Origin: Candidatus Poribacteria bacterium
GTDB taxonomy: Bacteria; Poribacteria; WGA-4E; PCPOR2b
Assembly (NCBI GenBank): GCA_003635265.1
Contig: PYIZ01000009.1
Location: 91,591 to 155,590 of the forward strand
Reading direction: 5' to 3'
DNA length: 64,000 bases
Part shown: positions 15,586 through 26,100 of the stretch, piece after piece
Numbering within the stretch: position 1 is the first letter of the stretch
Layout: each line of letters begins with the position of its first letter
Translations under genes and position numbers: made by a program
Notes under the pieces: model-generated
The model's database searches: none
What the model saw: the letters and a program-made list of their open reading frames with translations, nothing else
Told to the model about the DNA's origin: nothing

Positions 15586-18500
15586 TTAAAAATGTGGCAG
15601 TTCATGTGTGACGCGGCGTGCATTGTATTCCAATTGATAGCGAAGGTGTTTTGAGGTCTGTGGGTATTTTTCTGCATCGGGATACGGATAGGCGGACATG
15701 TCGTGGAATGGCAGTGGTCCAACTGTTTGCGAAGACAGGGTATTGATGTCGCCGTCTTTGTCCCATCCATCACTGTAGAGGATAAAATCCCGCTCCCAGC
15801 CCGGTTCCAACGGAGGCAATCCGGCTGCATCAAATTCGACGGTCATCTCGTCCCCGGCGTTCAAGATGACATACATATCGTCAATCTCCTCCAGCAACGA
15901 TGTTACTTCTCCGTACCGGGTATAGTGACCGGCCAAATCACGCCACTGCTTTGCCGTTGTAATTTCATTGTAATCAAACAGATGCGGTGCGTGGGGAGTT
16001 GGACGATACATCTTAGAAAAGCCGCGGTAGTGAAGATCTGTGTGGTTCGGAGATAGCTCCGTGGTACGGGTCGGCACGTCCTCTCCATCGATAGAGAAGA
16101 ACGCTGCATCCCAGTAAATCTGCATATTGGTCACGACTTTTACTTGGCGATCCGTCGAAAGAAATTTGCCCGTCAGGTCGATGCAAATGGTTTTGTTTTT
16201 TCCCGCAGGTATGCCAATGGGATCGATGACTGTCTGCCACTGTCCATCCTTATCACGCACTTGTAGGTAAGGAAAGTGCGGGTTAATTGATGGATTCTGT
16301 GAGAGTGCAAGGTTGATGCTAGTATCTGTTGGGAAGATCCAACCAGTGAGGAACAGAGTAAGTTCCGAACCATCAGATACATCCCCCAAATCGAGAACGA
16401 TGAAGTGGGTTTCAACGACTCCTTGGAACACCCCCGGTTCGTGTTCAATCGCGTAGTGATAATCGACAGTTTTAAGTGCGTCGGAGACATCGTATCCATT
16501 ATGGTCGAGTGCTATGTGCGGACGATGAATCTCTTTCGTTGTGTAGATTTTGAACTCTGGAAACGGCGGTGGGGTGTATTTTTCATCAACGAAGATTTGG
16601 GTGCCTTCAGGGTGGTCTACGGCAAGCAGCTTGACCATATCGAAGTAGGCGGTCTCCCATAGCTCCTCCGTAATCTGAAGCGAGTAGACACCCGCTTTTG
16701 GTTTCATGAGGTCGCCGGAAATTTTGACGTAATCTGCGGTTTCGGCAGCCGCGAGAAATCCCATTGGTGTGACCATCCCAAGCGGACTGCGCCACAGGAG
16801 GTCTGTTACAAACTGATAACCACCACCGTCATAGACGTAGAGGAATGGACATGATCCCTTTAACACCTGCTTTTCAAGGATGCGCTGGTTTGATTTGGGG
16901 GTGATGACGTTTTGTGGAACGCCGTTTGTCCAGACAACCCGTAGCACATCTGCTTGCTTCTCTTTCCCCAAACCGAAATGCGTTATCGGGTCAGTCACAT
17001 ATTTCATCTGGTATAGTTCGCCTGCCTTGAGTTCCACTTTTGCGCCGATGCCGTCAATGTTGTTCTTATTGTTGCCGGCGTTGACACCCTCTAATTTCAC
17101 TTGCAGCCAACTGTTTTGGTCGCCACCCTCGTTGCGCAGTGCGACTACCTTGCCATCGGAATCAATTAGGAAAAGGTCAAGATCTCCGTCGTTGTCATAA
17201 TCGCTAGTGGTGCCATTACTTCCACTCTGAATCGCTTCAGGCAGGAGATTTGAGGCATCGGTGAAATGTCCCGTCCCATCGTTCCGAAACAGAAAAACGC
17301 CACGGCCGTCCCCCTCTTTCGGTATGCCGATAAGCCATAGATCCAAAAAACCGTCGTTGTCGTAATCGAGGAAATGGGTATCTGAACCGTCCACACCCTT
17401 TGCAGCGTTAAGAGCTGTATCAAACGAACGCACATCAGGGGCAAAGGTGCCATCGCCGCGGTTGCGATAGAGTTGATGCGGTGTTTCGCCATCGGTTGAT
17501 AGAAATAGGTCAATATCGCCATCGTTGTCGTAGTCCCCGATCGCGACCGCCGTGAAAAGGTGGTTTTGGGAGATACCTATTTCATCGGTCAATGCCTGCA
17601 GCTTTCCCTGACGTAGGTTGGTGTAGAGCGTACAGCCCTTCCCGTCATTTACGATTAACAAGTCAATATCGCCATCATCGTCAAAATCGCCAAGCCCTGC
17701 GTCCCGTGCGCCGGAGCGTTCCGATGGGATGAAAGTTTGATCACCAACATCGCTGAAGACGCCATCCCTACTGTTGCGGTACATCTCCACTCGGTTGCTT
17801 GTTGTGAACAGATCTAGATCGCCATCATGGTCGTGATCAACGAACAAATGTGGTCTTCTACCTTGATTTTTTGAAGTCTGATCTGATTGGAACCCGTCGA
17901 AGTCCGCCATCTCGGTGAAGTTACCTGCTCCATCGTTGAGAAGGAGAGTGCTTCCCTCGTCTCCGGACAGATAGAGATCTGGATCGCCATCCTTGTCTAA
18001 ATCAGCAAATGCGGCGGTGTCTCCACGATGTCCGACTGTAGCAGTAGGGACAAATTTTCCGCTTTCATTCCGAAAGAGATTGGAGTCAGCGCCTAAAACA
18101 GTAGGGGTGGTATACAGGTCGAGATCGCTGTCGTTATCATAGTCTGTCAGCAGAATTTTGGAACGCCTTTCCTTCAGGTTGCCAAGCCCGACCTCCTGAG
18201 TTACATCGACAAAGTTGGTCCCGATTGGCGGTGTCTGTTTCGCTTTGATCCGTGCTTTGAACCCGGCACTGAAACTCTCGATCGGATGCCCCAAGATGTT
18301 CGTCACTAACTCTCCAATTCCCTGTTGATAGCGGGGACTTCGCTTTTGAACGTTTTCAAAAATCTGAATATATCGGGCGGCTCCTTTGATATCGTCTTGG
18401 TCTATCAAAAGCAATCCCTGTTTCAGATATTTCAGAAATTCTTCATCGGCATCCCACAGCAGCGCGTTCAACTCCATACAGATTCGCTTTGCTTCCTCAA

Positions 18501-19107
18501 CCTGTTCTCGCCGTAAAAGCACGTTCGCTAGCTTGAGCAGCACGACTACATTCGCTGGGGTTCGCTCGCGCAATTCCCGCAGATGGAAAATCGCCTCATC
18601 CGTCGCGTCTGAGTTATTCCGCTGACTCAGATAGTGGCGTGTCAGTTTATATCGCGTTTCAAGGTCGTCAGGCGCAAGTTTCACGGCTTCCTGAATTGCC
18701 GCAATCGCTTCCGCGGTCCTGCTCTGCGATTGATAGATTTCCGCCAAAATGAAATGTAACTGGCTGTCCATCGGCTCAACTTCAAGCCCACGCTTGACCC
18801 ACGCTTCCGCTTCCTCACGCTGCTTGAGGCGTAGATGTGCAACGGCGAGGTTGCCGTAACCGATCGATTCATTGGGTGCTAGATTGATCAACCCCTGAAA
18901 CTGTTCAATCGCTTGATGTGGTTGGGATTCTTCGAGATAGGCTAATCCAAGGTTCTGGTGACGTATTGCAGCCGAGACGATTTCATCGACAGTTTGTTGG
19001 GAGTTGGCGATGGGGAGGTAGACGAGGAGTAAAACATGAAGCGTGAAACGTGAAGCGGAGAGGAGGATATGTCGTAGATCCCGATTCTTGTTTAGAGAGA
19101 GTTTCAT
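15586..19107 (-). CDS. TPR/FG-GAP/ASPIC-UnbV secreted protein
   Basis: 1,173 residues from the ATG at 19107; a TTG at 19122 would add five. A signal peptide (about 13-42: LLSASRFTLHVLLLVYLPIANS) is followed by TPRs (about 45-240), a run of FG-GAP/VCBS units with Ca-binding DxDxDxDLD text such as DYDNDSDLDLY, DKDGDPDLYLSGD and DYDNDGDIDLFLST (about 320-650), and an ASPIC/UnbV segment GIGAKVELKAGELYQ...HFGLGKEKQADVLRVVW (about 695-760). The last 380 residues are unassigned. FG-GAP propellers bind ligands at cell surfaces or in the periplasm; no catalytic site is seen. It is the upstream gene of no obvious operon. The signal-peptide DNA resembles a dispersed repeat (see findings). Confidence 0.85.
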   Translation of the reverse strand: MKLSLNKNRDLRHILLSASRFTLHVLLLVYLPIANSQQTVDEIVSAAIRHQNLGLAYLEESQPHQAIEQFQGLINLAPNESIGYGNLAVAHLRLKQREEAEAWVKRGLEVEPMDSQLHFILAEIYQSQSRTAEAIAAIQEAVKLAPDDLETRYKLTRHYLSQRNNSDATDEAIFHLRELRERTPANVVVLLKLANVLLRREQVEEAKRICMELNALLWDADEEFLKYLKQGLLLIDQDDIKGAARYIQIFENVQKRSPRYQQGIGELVTNILGHPIESFSAGFKARIKAKQTPPIGTNFVDVTQEVGLGNLKERRSKILLTDYDNDSDLDLYTTPTVLGADSNLFRNESGKFVPTATVGHRGDTAAFADLDKDGDPDLYLSGDEGSTLLLNDGAGNFTEMADFDGFQSDQTSKNQGRRPHLFVDHDHDGDLDLFTTSNRVEMYRNSRDGVFSDVGDQTFIPSERSGARDAGLGDFDDDGDIDLLIVNDGKGCTLYTNLRQGKLQALTDEIGISQNHLFTAVAIGDYDNDGDIDLFLSTDGETPHQLYRNRGDGTFAPDVRSFDTALNAAKGVDGSDTHFLDYDNDGFLDLWLIGIPKEGDGRGVFLFRNDGTGHFTDASNLLPEAIQSGSNGTTSDYDNDGDLDLFLIDSDGKVVALRNEGGDQNSWLQVKLEGVNAGNNKNNIDGIGAKVELKAGELYQMKYVTDPITHFGLGKEKQADVLRVVWTNGVPQNVITPKSNQRILEKQVLKGSCPFLYVYDGGGYQFVTDLLWRSPLGMVTPMGFLAAAETADYVKISGDLMKPKAGVYSLQITEELWETAYFDMVKLLAVDHPEGTQIFVDEKYTPPPFPEFKIYTTKEIHRPHIALDHNGYDVSDALKTVDYHYAIEHEPGVFQGVVETHFIVLDLGDVSDGSELTLFLTGWIFPTDTSINLALSQNPSINPHFPYLQVRDKDGQWQTVIDPIGIPAGKNKTICIDLTGKFLSTDRQVKVVTNMQIYWDAAFFSIDGEDVPTRTTELSPNHTDLHYRGFSKMYRPTPHAPHLFDYNEITTAKQWRDLAGHYTRYGEVTSLLEEIDDMYVILNAGDEMTVEFDAAGLPPLEPGWERDFILYSDGWDKDGDINTLSSQTVGPLPFHDMSAYPYPDAEKYPQTSKHLRYQLEYNARRVTHELPHF

Positions 19108-19138
19108 AGTCCCTTTTTCCAACGGTTTTATTTTGCTA

Positions 19139-20176
19139 CTATTTGCCTTCTAGTTCAGCACGGACGATACGCGTTCCGACGACAAGATTTTTCAGTTTCA
19201 AACAGCATATCCAGCGTGGAAGTTGAAAGAAGCCACAGTCGGGCGAAATACTCAATCGTTCGGGCGGACAGTGCTGCAACACTTGGCGGATGCGGTCGGC
19301 GATCTCTTCAGGCGGTTCTTGCCAAAAACTCTTGATGTCCACAACACCCGCCATAAAGTCGAACTGTCCCTCAAATCTACTGTAGATGTCGTGCTCGATC
19401 ATTTCGCGGTTGGCAAACTCCATTGACAGACAATCGACATTCATATCCAATAACGCCGGGAACATCCAGTCATACCGACGTTTGCCGCGAGGACGTGACC
19501 CCAAATTGCCGAAGCAGATGTGCAGGTTCTTTCGCACCGAGACTCCATCAAGTGCGTGATTGAGCAGTGCCACCCAATCTTCAAGTTTGCCGGGAATGAT
19601 GCCAAAACTCGGCTCGTCAAGCTGGACCTCGGTACACCCTTCTTCCTCAAGGGCTTTCAATTCTTGGTTGATAACTTCAGCGAATTCCCAGCCAAGTTCG
19701 ACACGGTCTTTATACGGGTCGCCATCCCGGATTTGGATGTGCATGGTCAGCGTCAGGGGACCTGGACAACACGCCTTAATCCGTTGTTCTTCGCCGGCAT
19801 TTGCTTTCAGGAACTGGAATTCTTCCACAATCCCCAACCCTGTCGGGATACTTACCCGATCCTCTAGATTGTAACGTGGGACGCTATCGTACGCATACAG
19901 TCCGGTTTGGCGGAGGACAGGGCGTTCAATTAATCCCTCCATCCGTCCGTAGAAGGTTTGTACGAAATACCAGCGGCGCATTTCACCGTCCGTGATAGTG
20001 TCGATGCCGGCTTCCTTCTGATCCAAGATTGCTAGCCGGACAGCGTCATCATAAACCTCTTTTATGTCGGTTGGTCCATACTCGCCGCGTTTTTCTGCCT
20101 CCATCGCTGTCCAAAACCAACCCGGCATCGCGTGGGAACCGATTACTGTCGTAGGAAGCAATTGTTCGTATGGCAT
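19139..20176 (-). CDS. MetE C-terminal-like (cobalamin-independent methyltransferase family)
   Basis: 345 residues corresponding to the C-terminal catalytic half of cobalamin-independent methionine synthase; the N-terminal half is absent, as in the short MetE-like family of archaea and many bacteria. The full zinc set is visible: HIC (H219, C221), MEF (E253) and PDCGF (C314). TTVIGSHAMP and DGEMRR and LDEPSFG match the family. It should transfer a methyl group to a thiol, but the donor and acceptor are unknown. AAGGAG before the ATG fixes the start. Immediately downstream of it is the large TPR/FG-GAP gene. Confidence 0.88.
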   Translation of the reverse strand: MPYEQLLPTTVIGSHAMPGWFWTAMEAEKRGEYGPTDIKEVYDDAVRLAILDQKEAGIDTITDGEMRRWYFVQTFYGRMEGLIERPVLRQTGLYAYDSVPRYNLEDRVSIPTGLGIVEEFQFLKANAGEEQRIKACCPGPLTLTMHIQIRDGDPYKDRVELGWEFAEVINQELKALEEEGCTEVQLDEPSFGIIPGKLEDWVALLNHALDGVSVRKNLHICFGNLGSRPRGKRRYDWMFPALLDMNVDCLSMEFANREMIEHDIYSRFEGQFDFMAGVVDIKSFWQEPPEEIADRIRQVLQHCPPERLSISPDCGFFQLPRWICCLKLKNLVVGTRIVRAELEGK

Positions 20177-20418
20177 GAGTTCTCCTTTATGAATGAGTAG
20201 AAATTAAAGTGTCTAAAGTGCATAGTAAGTCTTAAAATTGCTGCTCCTAACTTTAGCACACTTTGCTTAACTTTAGCAACACTTTATCATGGGTGGCTGT
20301 CAATTATCACTTGACAATATCACTGAATTAAGATAAATTGTTCGCTATCTACAAGGAAATTTATCCTTATTAATTCAAACACCCGTTACCATTTACGGAG
20401 AAGTTGCCGGAGGATTTT
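20177..20418. other. Divergent promoter region with repeated boxes
   Basis: Between the MetE-like gene and the FAH gene. TAACTTTAGCACACTTT (20248-20264) is repeated as TAACTTTAGCAACACTTT (20268-20285), and an approximate inverse, AAAGTGTCTAAAGTGC, lies about 30 bases upstream. These lie upstream of the -35 box and may be operator sites. Confidence 0.5.
20313..20341 (+). promoter_or_regulatory. Promoter for FAH gene
   Basis: TTGACA (20313-20318), 17-base spacer, TAAATT (20336-20341), 78 bases before the FAH start. The -35 is perfect; the -10 matches four of six. Confidence 0.5.
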
Positions 20419-21171
20419 ATGAAATTTGTTCGATACCAATCTAATGGAAATGTAAGTTACGGGACGCTATCGGGCGACACCATTAGCGAGATAGATGGCG
20501 ATCCAATCACTAGATATGGCGAAACCGGGAATACGGTTGCATTGGGGGATATAGAACTGCTTGCGCCGGTCACGCCGGGAAAAGTTCTGGCGGTTGGGCT
20601 GAACTATAGAAGCCATCTCGACGGTGCACCGGAACCGGCGAATCCAGAGATCTTCATCAAGACCCCTACTTGCCTAAACGATCCAGAGGGCAACATTGTG
20701 CTACCGGCTGGTGACGATAACGTTCACGCCGAGGGTGAATTGGTCGTCGTCATTAAGAACCGCACGAAAGGGGCAACCCCCGAAGAAGCTGCTGCGAACA
20801 TCTTAGGTGTTACCTGCGGTAACGATGTAAGTGCACGGACATGGCAAAGCAACGACATGCAATGGTGGCGTGCAAAAGCCTCCGATACATTTGGTCCCGT
20901 CGGTCCTGCCCTTGTGACCGGTCTCAACTACAATGCACTCCAATTGGAAACGCGAATCAACGGCGAGGTTGTGCAATCGCAGACCACTGCCGATCTGATT
21001 TTCCCTGTGGAAGCGGTTGTCAGTTTCGTGTCGCAGGCGATGACGCTTGAACCGGGAGATGTTATCTTCACCGGAACTCCCGGAACAACCTCTGCCTTAA
21101 GAGCTGGGGATGTGGTAGAGGTAGAGCTTGAAGGGATTGGCGTCCTGAAAAACAGTGTCGTTGATGCGTAA
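20419..21171 (+). CDS. Fumarylacetoacetate hydrolase family protein
   Basis: 250 residues from the ATG at 20419. The longer frame from TTG (20404) is rejected because GGAGG lies six bases before 20419. The FAH core is present: KVLAVGLNYRSHL, IFIKTP, NVHAEGELVVVIK with the metal ligands, NDVSARTWQ, and the closing EPGDVIFTGTPGTTS. Such enzymes hydrolyse or isomerise beta-diketo acids in aromatic and sugar catabolism using Mg or Mn. The substrate cannot be told, but opening of 2-keto sugar acids is possible given the neighbours. A promoter with repeated upstream boxes suggests regulation. Confidence 0.88.
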   Translation: MKFVRYQSNGNVSYGTLSGDTISEIDGDPITRYGETGNTVALGDIELLAPVTPGKVLAVGLNYRSHLDGAPEPANPEIFIKTPTCLNDPEGNIVLPAGDDNVHAEGELVVVIKNRTKGATPEEAAANILGVTCGNDVSARTWQSNDMQWWRAKASDTFGPVGPALVTGLNYNALQLETRINGEVVQSQTTADLIFPVEAVVSFVSQAMTLEPGDVIFTGTPGTTSALRAGDVVEVELEGIGVLKNSVVDA

Positions 21172-21292
21172 GCTATCCCTCTGAATTGCAAAGCGTGAGG
21201 GGCAACTGAGGAAAAGAAACGAGTCAAGCTGCATATTTCTGTGATGTAGGTGAATCTGCCAACTGAAGTTCAAGAGTTGGGCGGTACGAATC

Positions 21293-21829
21293 ATGAATGA
21301 CCTAGATACGGCGAATCCTTATTTTACTTTTCAAGATGGTTTTGTTCCGGTGAAGATACTCGCTGGCAACCATATTTTTGAACGGCTTGCGCCGCAGCGG
21401 ACGAGTATCATCTTTGGGGTAACAGAACTGCCATGGGCGGTCGCTGCTTATCGGATTGATGAACTCATTGTACAATTAGAGCCAAATCTTGATGAAGTAG
21501 ACGCAATCGCTATTGAGAATTCAGGGAAAGCGCGACTTATCCGTGATAATACAGTTATTTACGAGTTAGATTGCATCATTCCGCCAGACATTACTGGATT
21601 ACACTCCAATTTCTTCTACCGTTGCCCCGAATGCAATGGGCATGTCTACGAATGTACACACCTCCGAATCGGGCATCGGAAGGAAGACGAATCGCCGTCC
21701 TTACCGTCTGTTACTTCGGAACTCACGACCTGTCCGGTCTGTGGTGGTAAGATCCAGCATCTCGCACAGGGGATAAGTTTTTGCCTCGACTGCGATTGGG
21801 AGCATGGCTTGGAACCAATCAGTCGATGA
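21293..21829 (+). CDS. Hypothetical protein with two zinc-ribbon-like CxxC motifs
   Basis: 178 residues. The first 100 residues are acidic and mixed with no family I recognise. The C-terminal part has three Cys pairs: RCPECNGHVYEC, TCPVCGGKI and FCLDCDWEHG, which look like rubredoxin/zinc-ribbon sites. The layout could be a protein-binding or nucleic-acid-binding ribbon. Ribosome site weak. Function unknown; it follows the FAH gene after 121 bases and may share its transcript. Confidence 0.65.
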   Translation: MNDLDTANPYFTFQDGFVPVKILAGNHIFERLAPQRTSIIFGVTELPWAVAAYRIDELIVQLEPNLDEVDAIAIENSGKARLIRDNTVIYELDCIIPPDITGLHSNFFYRCPECNGHVYECTHLRIGHRKEDESPSLPSVTSELTTCPVCGGKIQHLAQGISFCLDCDWEHGLEPISR

Positions 21830-21844
21830 AAAGGTTAACAGTTG

Positions 21845-22001
21845 TGGTAGATTCTAGAATTACTTAGACGCTCCCTATGAACAGCGCACCCCCTAAATCC
21901 CTCCCCCGATAAATCGGGATGCAAGCACTTATCAGGGGGACTTTGGCAACTTCGCGAAAGTCGGAGTTATTGGCAAATGTCTACCTATTTTTCTAATTCA
22001 C
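21845..22001. repeat. Dispersed repeat family 3, copy 2
   Basis: About 157 bases matching 12351-12550 at both ends: TAGAATTACTTAGACG, CCCCCTAAATCC, AGGGGGACTTTGG, AACTTCGCGAA, GTCGGAGTTATTGG and TTTTTCTAATTCAC. The middle is shorter and carries CCCCGATAAATCGGG, a hairpin like those of other families. It ends about 35 bases before the start of the enolase-superfamily gene. Confidence 0.75.
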
Positions 22002-22036
22002 TGTAGTCTTTGAAACAACGGAGGACACCGCCAGTT

Positions 22037-23128
22037 ATGAAAATCACCCGTATTAAACTTTATATCGTCAACGTTCCTGAACGAAAATGGTGGTGGTCTG
22101 ATGACTTTTATGGTCAGCCAACGCATCAACGGTCAGAGCACGGCATCGCTGAAGTCGAAACTAGCGAAGGACTGATAGGGCTCACGCAGATAGGGCGTGG
22201 CACGCCGACGGAAACTATGGAGGAAACGCTGAACGGATGGCTGGGTCAGGATGTTTCGGAGGTCAACCTTGCCAATCTGACGACACCAATGGTGGGTGCT
22301 TTTGAACAGGCGATACTTGATCTGCGTGGTCAGGCGCTCGGTGTCCCGATCTGGAGTTTGCTTGGTGGTAGACTCCGGGATCGTATCTATGTCACCCAAT
22401 GTACCGGCTACAAGACGCCGCAGCATACAGCAGAGGATGCCCAGTGGGGATGGGAACACGGTTTTCGTGCCTATAAGATGAAGTGCATCACGAGCAGAGA
22501 AACGACACCAGAAGAACGCATCCGCTATGTCACCGATCGCGTCGAAGCCATCCACAAGGTCCTGCCGAATATGGCAGTGCGCCCTGATATCCGTTGGCGC
22601 CTTGAGGAGGTTTGGGTGGCTCAAGAGCTTGCCCACCGTCTACAGGGGCATCAGATGGATAGTCTGGAGAGTCCGATAACTAAACGCGCTGCAGGTGGCA
22701 CCTTCTCTGAATGGCGTCGTCTGCGGCAAACTATCCGCCTTCCTGTGGGGGACCACGTCTATAACGGTGAGGATATGATCCAGCGGTTTCAGGCGGAGGC
22801 ACTAGATTATGCGATTGTTGGAGGTTCGACTGCCTTTGAAGCGATTAGTCAATCACGCCTCGCTCATGAGTTGGGTATGGGTGGTTGGTCGCAAACGGTG
22901 GCGTACGGACCGGGCGCAGCTATGGGATTGCATGTAGCTGCTTGCATGCCCCATCTGACACAGCCTTACGATATGGTTGGACCCATGGCTTGGGAAAACA
23001 CCCTAGTCAACGAGGATTTCCCATTTGAAGATGGCTGTTTTCTAGTGCCGGATCGCCCTGGACTAGGATACACTCTAAATCCCGATGCGGTGAAAAAATA
23101 TCTGGTTATGAAGCGAGATTTTGAGTGA
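22037..23128 (+). CDS. Mandelate racemase/muconate lactonizing family enzyme
   Basis: 363 residues from the ATG at 22037 (an upstream TTG at 22010 would add nine). The enolase-superfamily barrel is visible: KMK (K147, K149), RPDIRW (D184), DSLESPI (E211) and VGDHVY (D239). In this branch the two lysines act as bases and the three acids hold Mg. Substrate is probably a sugar acid or related carboxylate. GGAGG lies about 12 bases before the start. The dispersed repeat copy ends just before it. Confidence 0.85.
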   Translation: MKITRIKLYIVNVPERKWWWSDDFYGQPTHQRSEHGIAEVETSEGLIGLTQIGRGTPTETMEETLNGWLGQDVSEVNLANLTTPMVGAFEQAILDLRGQALGVPIWSLLGGRLRDRIYVTQCTGYKTPQHTAEDAQWGWEHGFRAYKMKCITSRETTPEERIRYVTDRVEAIHKVLPNMAVRPDIRWRLEEVWVAQELAHRLQGHQMDSLESPITKRAAGGTFSEWRRLRQTIRLPVGDHVYNGEDMIQRFQAEALDYAIVGGSTAFEAISQSRLAHELGMGGWSQTVAYGPGAAMGLHVAACMPHLTQPYDMVGPMAWENTLVNEDFPFEDGCFLVPDRPGLGYTLNPDAVKKYLVMKRDFE

Positions 23129-23193
23129 GCTATTTTCACAATCAGTCCCACCTAAAAATAGGATCCTCCTAGACAGAAGAAGAAAGCAGATCA

Positions 23194-26100
23194 ATGAAAT
23201 CCGATGAAAAAGCCGAAAACGGAAATCTCCCGTATTTACGGCAGCCCTCCCTCTCTCCGGACGGCAGCAAAATTGCCTTCTGCTACGCCGGAGATGTCTG
23301 GATTGTACCCGCAGGCGGCGGAGAGGCTAGCCGCATAACGTCTCACGCCAACAATGATTCTCATCCAATCTTTTCTCCCGACGGAACACAGTTGGCGTTT
23401 GCATCTCAGCGTACAGGTGGTGGAAATATCTACACCATCTCTCTCCAATCAAGCCAACCACCGAAACGTCTGACTTATCACGACGAATCTATCCCGCCAG
23501 CATGCTGGTCCCCCGATGGGCAATGGCTCTACTTTACCTCCGATTATGATGGAATTCGAGGGGCGAGTTATAAGATTCATATTGATGGGTGCACACCGAT
23601 CCAAGTTGCGGGTGATCCACGGGAGACGCACTACAATTTAGCAATTTCACCCGATGGGAAGACTTTGGCTTTTAACAATAATGGATCTCAATGGTGGCGG
23701 CGCGGACAGCATCCCTCTGGGCATTCTGACATCTGGATAGTTAGTGAGGCAGTTGGGGCAAATGACCACCGTCGCGTGACACAATATCTTGGCAAAAATC
23801 TGAGACCAATGTGGAGCACTGACGGCACCGGGCTTTACTACTTGAGCGATCGTGACGGTGAGGAAAACATCTGGTATATGACGCTAGAAGGCGATACGGA
23901 GACTGAACAGTTCACTCACTTTACCGATGGGCGCGTGCTGCGCCCCTCTATTTCCGCAGATGGGAAGTGGATCGCCTTTGAACGCGATTTTCAGATCTGG
24001 CGATTGAACGTTGAAAATCGCGTGTCTGAGCCGGTGGAGATTATCCTTCAGACTGACGAAAAATCGAATCCGGTCCAGCATCATAGCTATATCTCCGGTA
24101 TTAACGAATTTGAACTTTCGCCTGATGGCAAGAAGGTCGCTTTCATTGTTCATGGGGAGGTCTTTGCGGATTTGTCAGACAAAGGGGATAAGGTCAGAAA
24201 GGGAGGGGATTCGTTCAAGGTTACAGATACCCCTTTCCGCGAGAGCCAATTGCGGTGGCACCCAGAAAGTGATCGCGTCGTGTACATTTCGGATCAGACG
24301 GGGCACAACGAGGTTTTTCAATACCACTTCAAAGAACGGGTGGAAACGCAACTGACGGATTCACCAGAACAGAAATACACGCCAAAGTTCTCACCCGATG
24401 GAAAATGGCTTGCTTATATTCAAGCCACTTTTAATTCCGATACAACAGGAAACGAAGGCGAAATCTGGCTGATGAATACAGAAACCGAGGATAAGCAATC
24501 TTTCATCACCGATCAAGCTTTTATAGGTGTGCCTCAGCCCACGGAGTTTGAGTGGTCGCCAGATAGTCAGTGGTTAGCCTTTATCGCAACAGATACCAAT
24601 TTTTTTAGTAATCTCTATGTCCAACATATTGAAGCGGATATTCCTAAGCAACTGACCTTTTTGAGCAACATTAGTACGGGTGATATTCTCTGGTCGCCAG
24701 ACGGAAAATTTATCATCTTTAACACGGGTCAGTATCGGAGTGAGTCACAAATTGCGAGGGTAGATCTAAAACCGATCCAACCAGTTTTCAAGGAAGAAGA
24801 TTTTGATCGGCTATTTCGGGAGGAACAGCCGGATAAGCCGCAGCCGCCCGAAGCAGAGTCCAGTAAAAAAGAAGAGACCGATTCAGGGACCGAAAACTCG
24901 GACGAATCAGAAAACGAACAGGACGGAGAGAGTAAAGAAGCAAAGGATAAGAAGCCCAAAAAGAAGATTGAGCCAGTTGAGATTGAGTTTGAAGGGATTA
25001 AACACCGACTCCGTTTCCTCACCGATTTCAAACTCAATGCTTCTGCTGAAAGTATTCGTCCCAACAGCAAAACGCTCATCTTTCGCGCCGCCATGACGGG
25101 CCAGCAAAACCTGTGGAGTCTGTCTCTTGAGGAGGATAAGTACGGTGAACTTCCGAAGCAGTTGACAGGGACTGCTAACGGAAAAGGTAATGTGCATTTT
25201 ATACCGAATGGCAAAAAGTTTTATTACACCGATGGCGGACGCATCCATTCTGTGGGGATGGGCGAAGATGGCGCGAAGGAGGGAGATGCGAAGGCGTTAG
25301 ATACAAGAGCAGAGATCGAGGTCAACTTTCATCTCGAAAAGATGCAAGCCTTCGACGAAGCGTGGCGTTTAATTCGAGACGGATTTTACGACCCACAATT
25401 CCATGGCTGTGATTGGGAACAGGTACACCAGACGTTTCGTCCGATTGTAGAAGGGGTGCAAACACAGGAGGAGTTTCGTGAACTATTGAATCTCATGGTT
25501 GGTGAATTGAACGCTTCCCATCTCGGTGCCGGGGGTCGGAGTGGCAGCGCGCCGGATAGCTTTCTCGGTGCAGATTTCGATCGAGATACATTGGAAGGGG
25601 ACGGTCACTTCAAAATTTCCGAAATCCTCCCCGAATCTCCGCTAACGCTTCCAGAAGAACCCGCACAGGTTGGGGAGTATCTGGTTGCGGTTGATGGGAT
25701 ACCCCTCAGCCGAGGGATCAACCTACCCGAACAACTCCAGCGAAAACAGGGGAAACGGGTGACCGTGAAACTCAACGATAAACCCCAACTTGAGGGATGC
25801 CGGGAGGTGACTGTCCAGCCCATTGACAGCGGTCAGCACCGACGCCTCCGCTACAAGGAATGGGTGCGCTGGAATGAGACATACGTTCACGAAAAGAGTG
25901 ACGGACGGCTTGGATATGTCCATATCCGTGAGATGTCTTATGAAGCCTACCTCCAGTTCATCGCTGACCTCGATACTGAAACCCACGATAGAGAAGGAGT
26001 GGTACTCGATGTCCGATTTAACCCCGGTGGACATATTGCCCCTTTCATCCTTGATGTTTTGCACCGCAGAGCCTATACTCAATCGAATTATCGTGGCTTA

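Noticed and set aside
20404-20418. Upstream TTG start of the FAH gene
   Set aside because: The GGAGG site would lie within the coding part; it fits the ATG at 20419.
22133-22636. Minus-strand ORF of 167 aa
   Set aside because: Mirrors the enolase-superfamily gene, no recognisable domain.
24729-25214. Minus-strand ORF of 161 aa, serine-rich
   Set aside because: Antisense of the tricorn gene's charged linker; low-complexity mirror of that.
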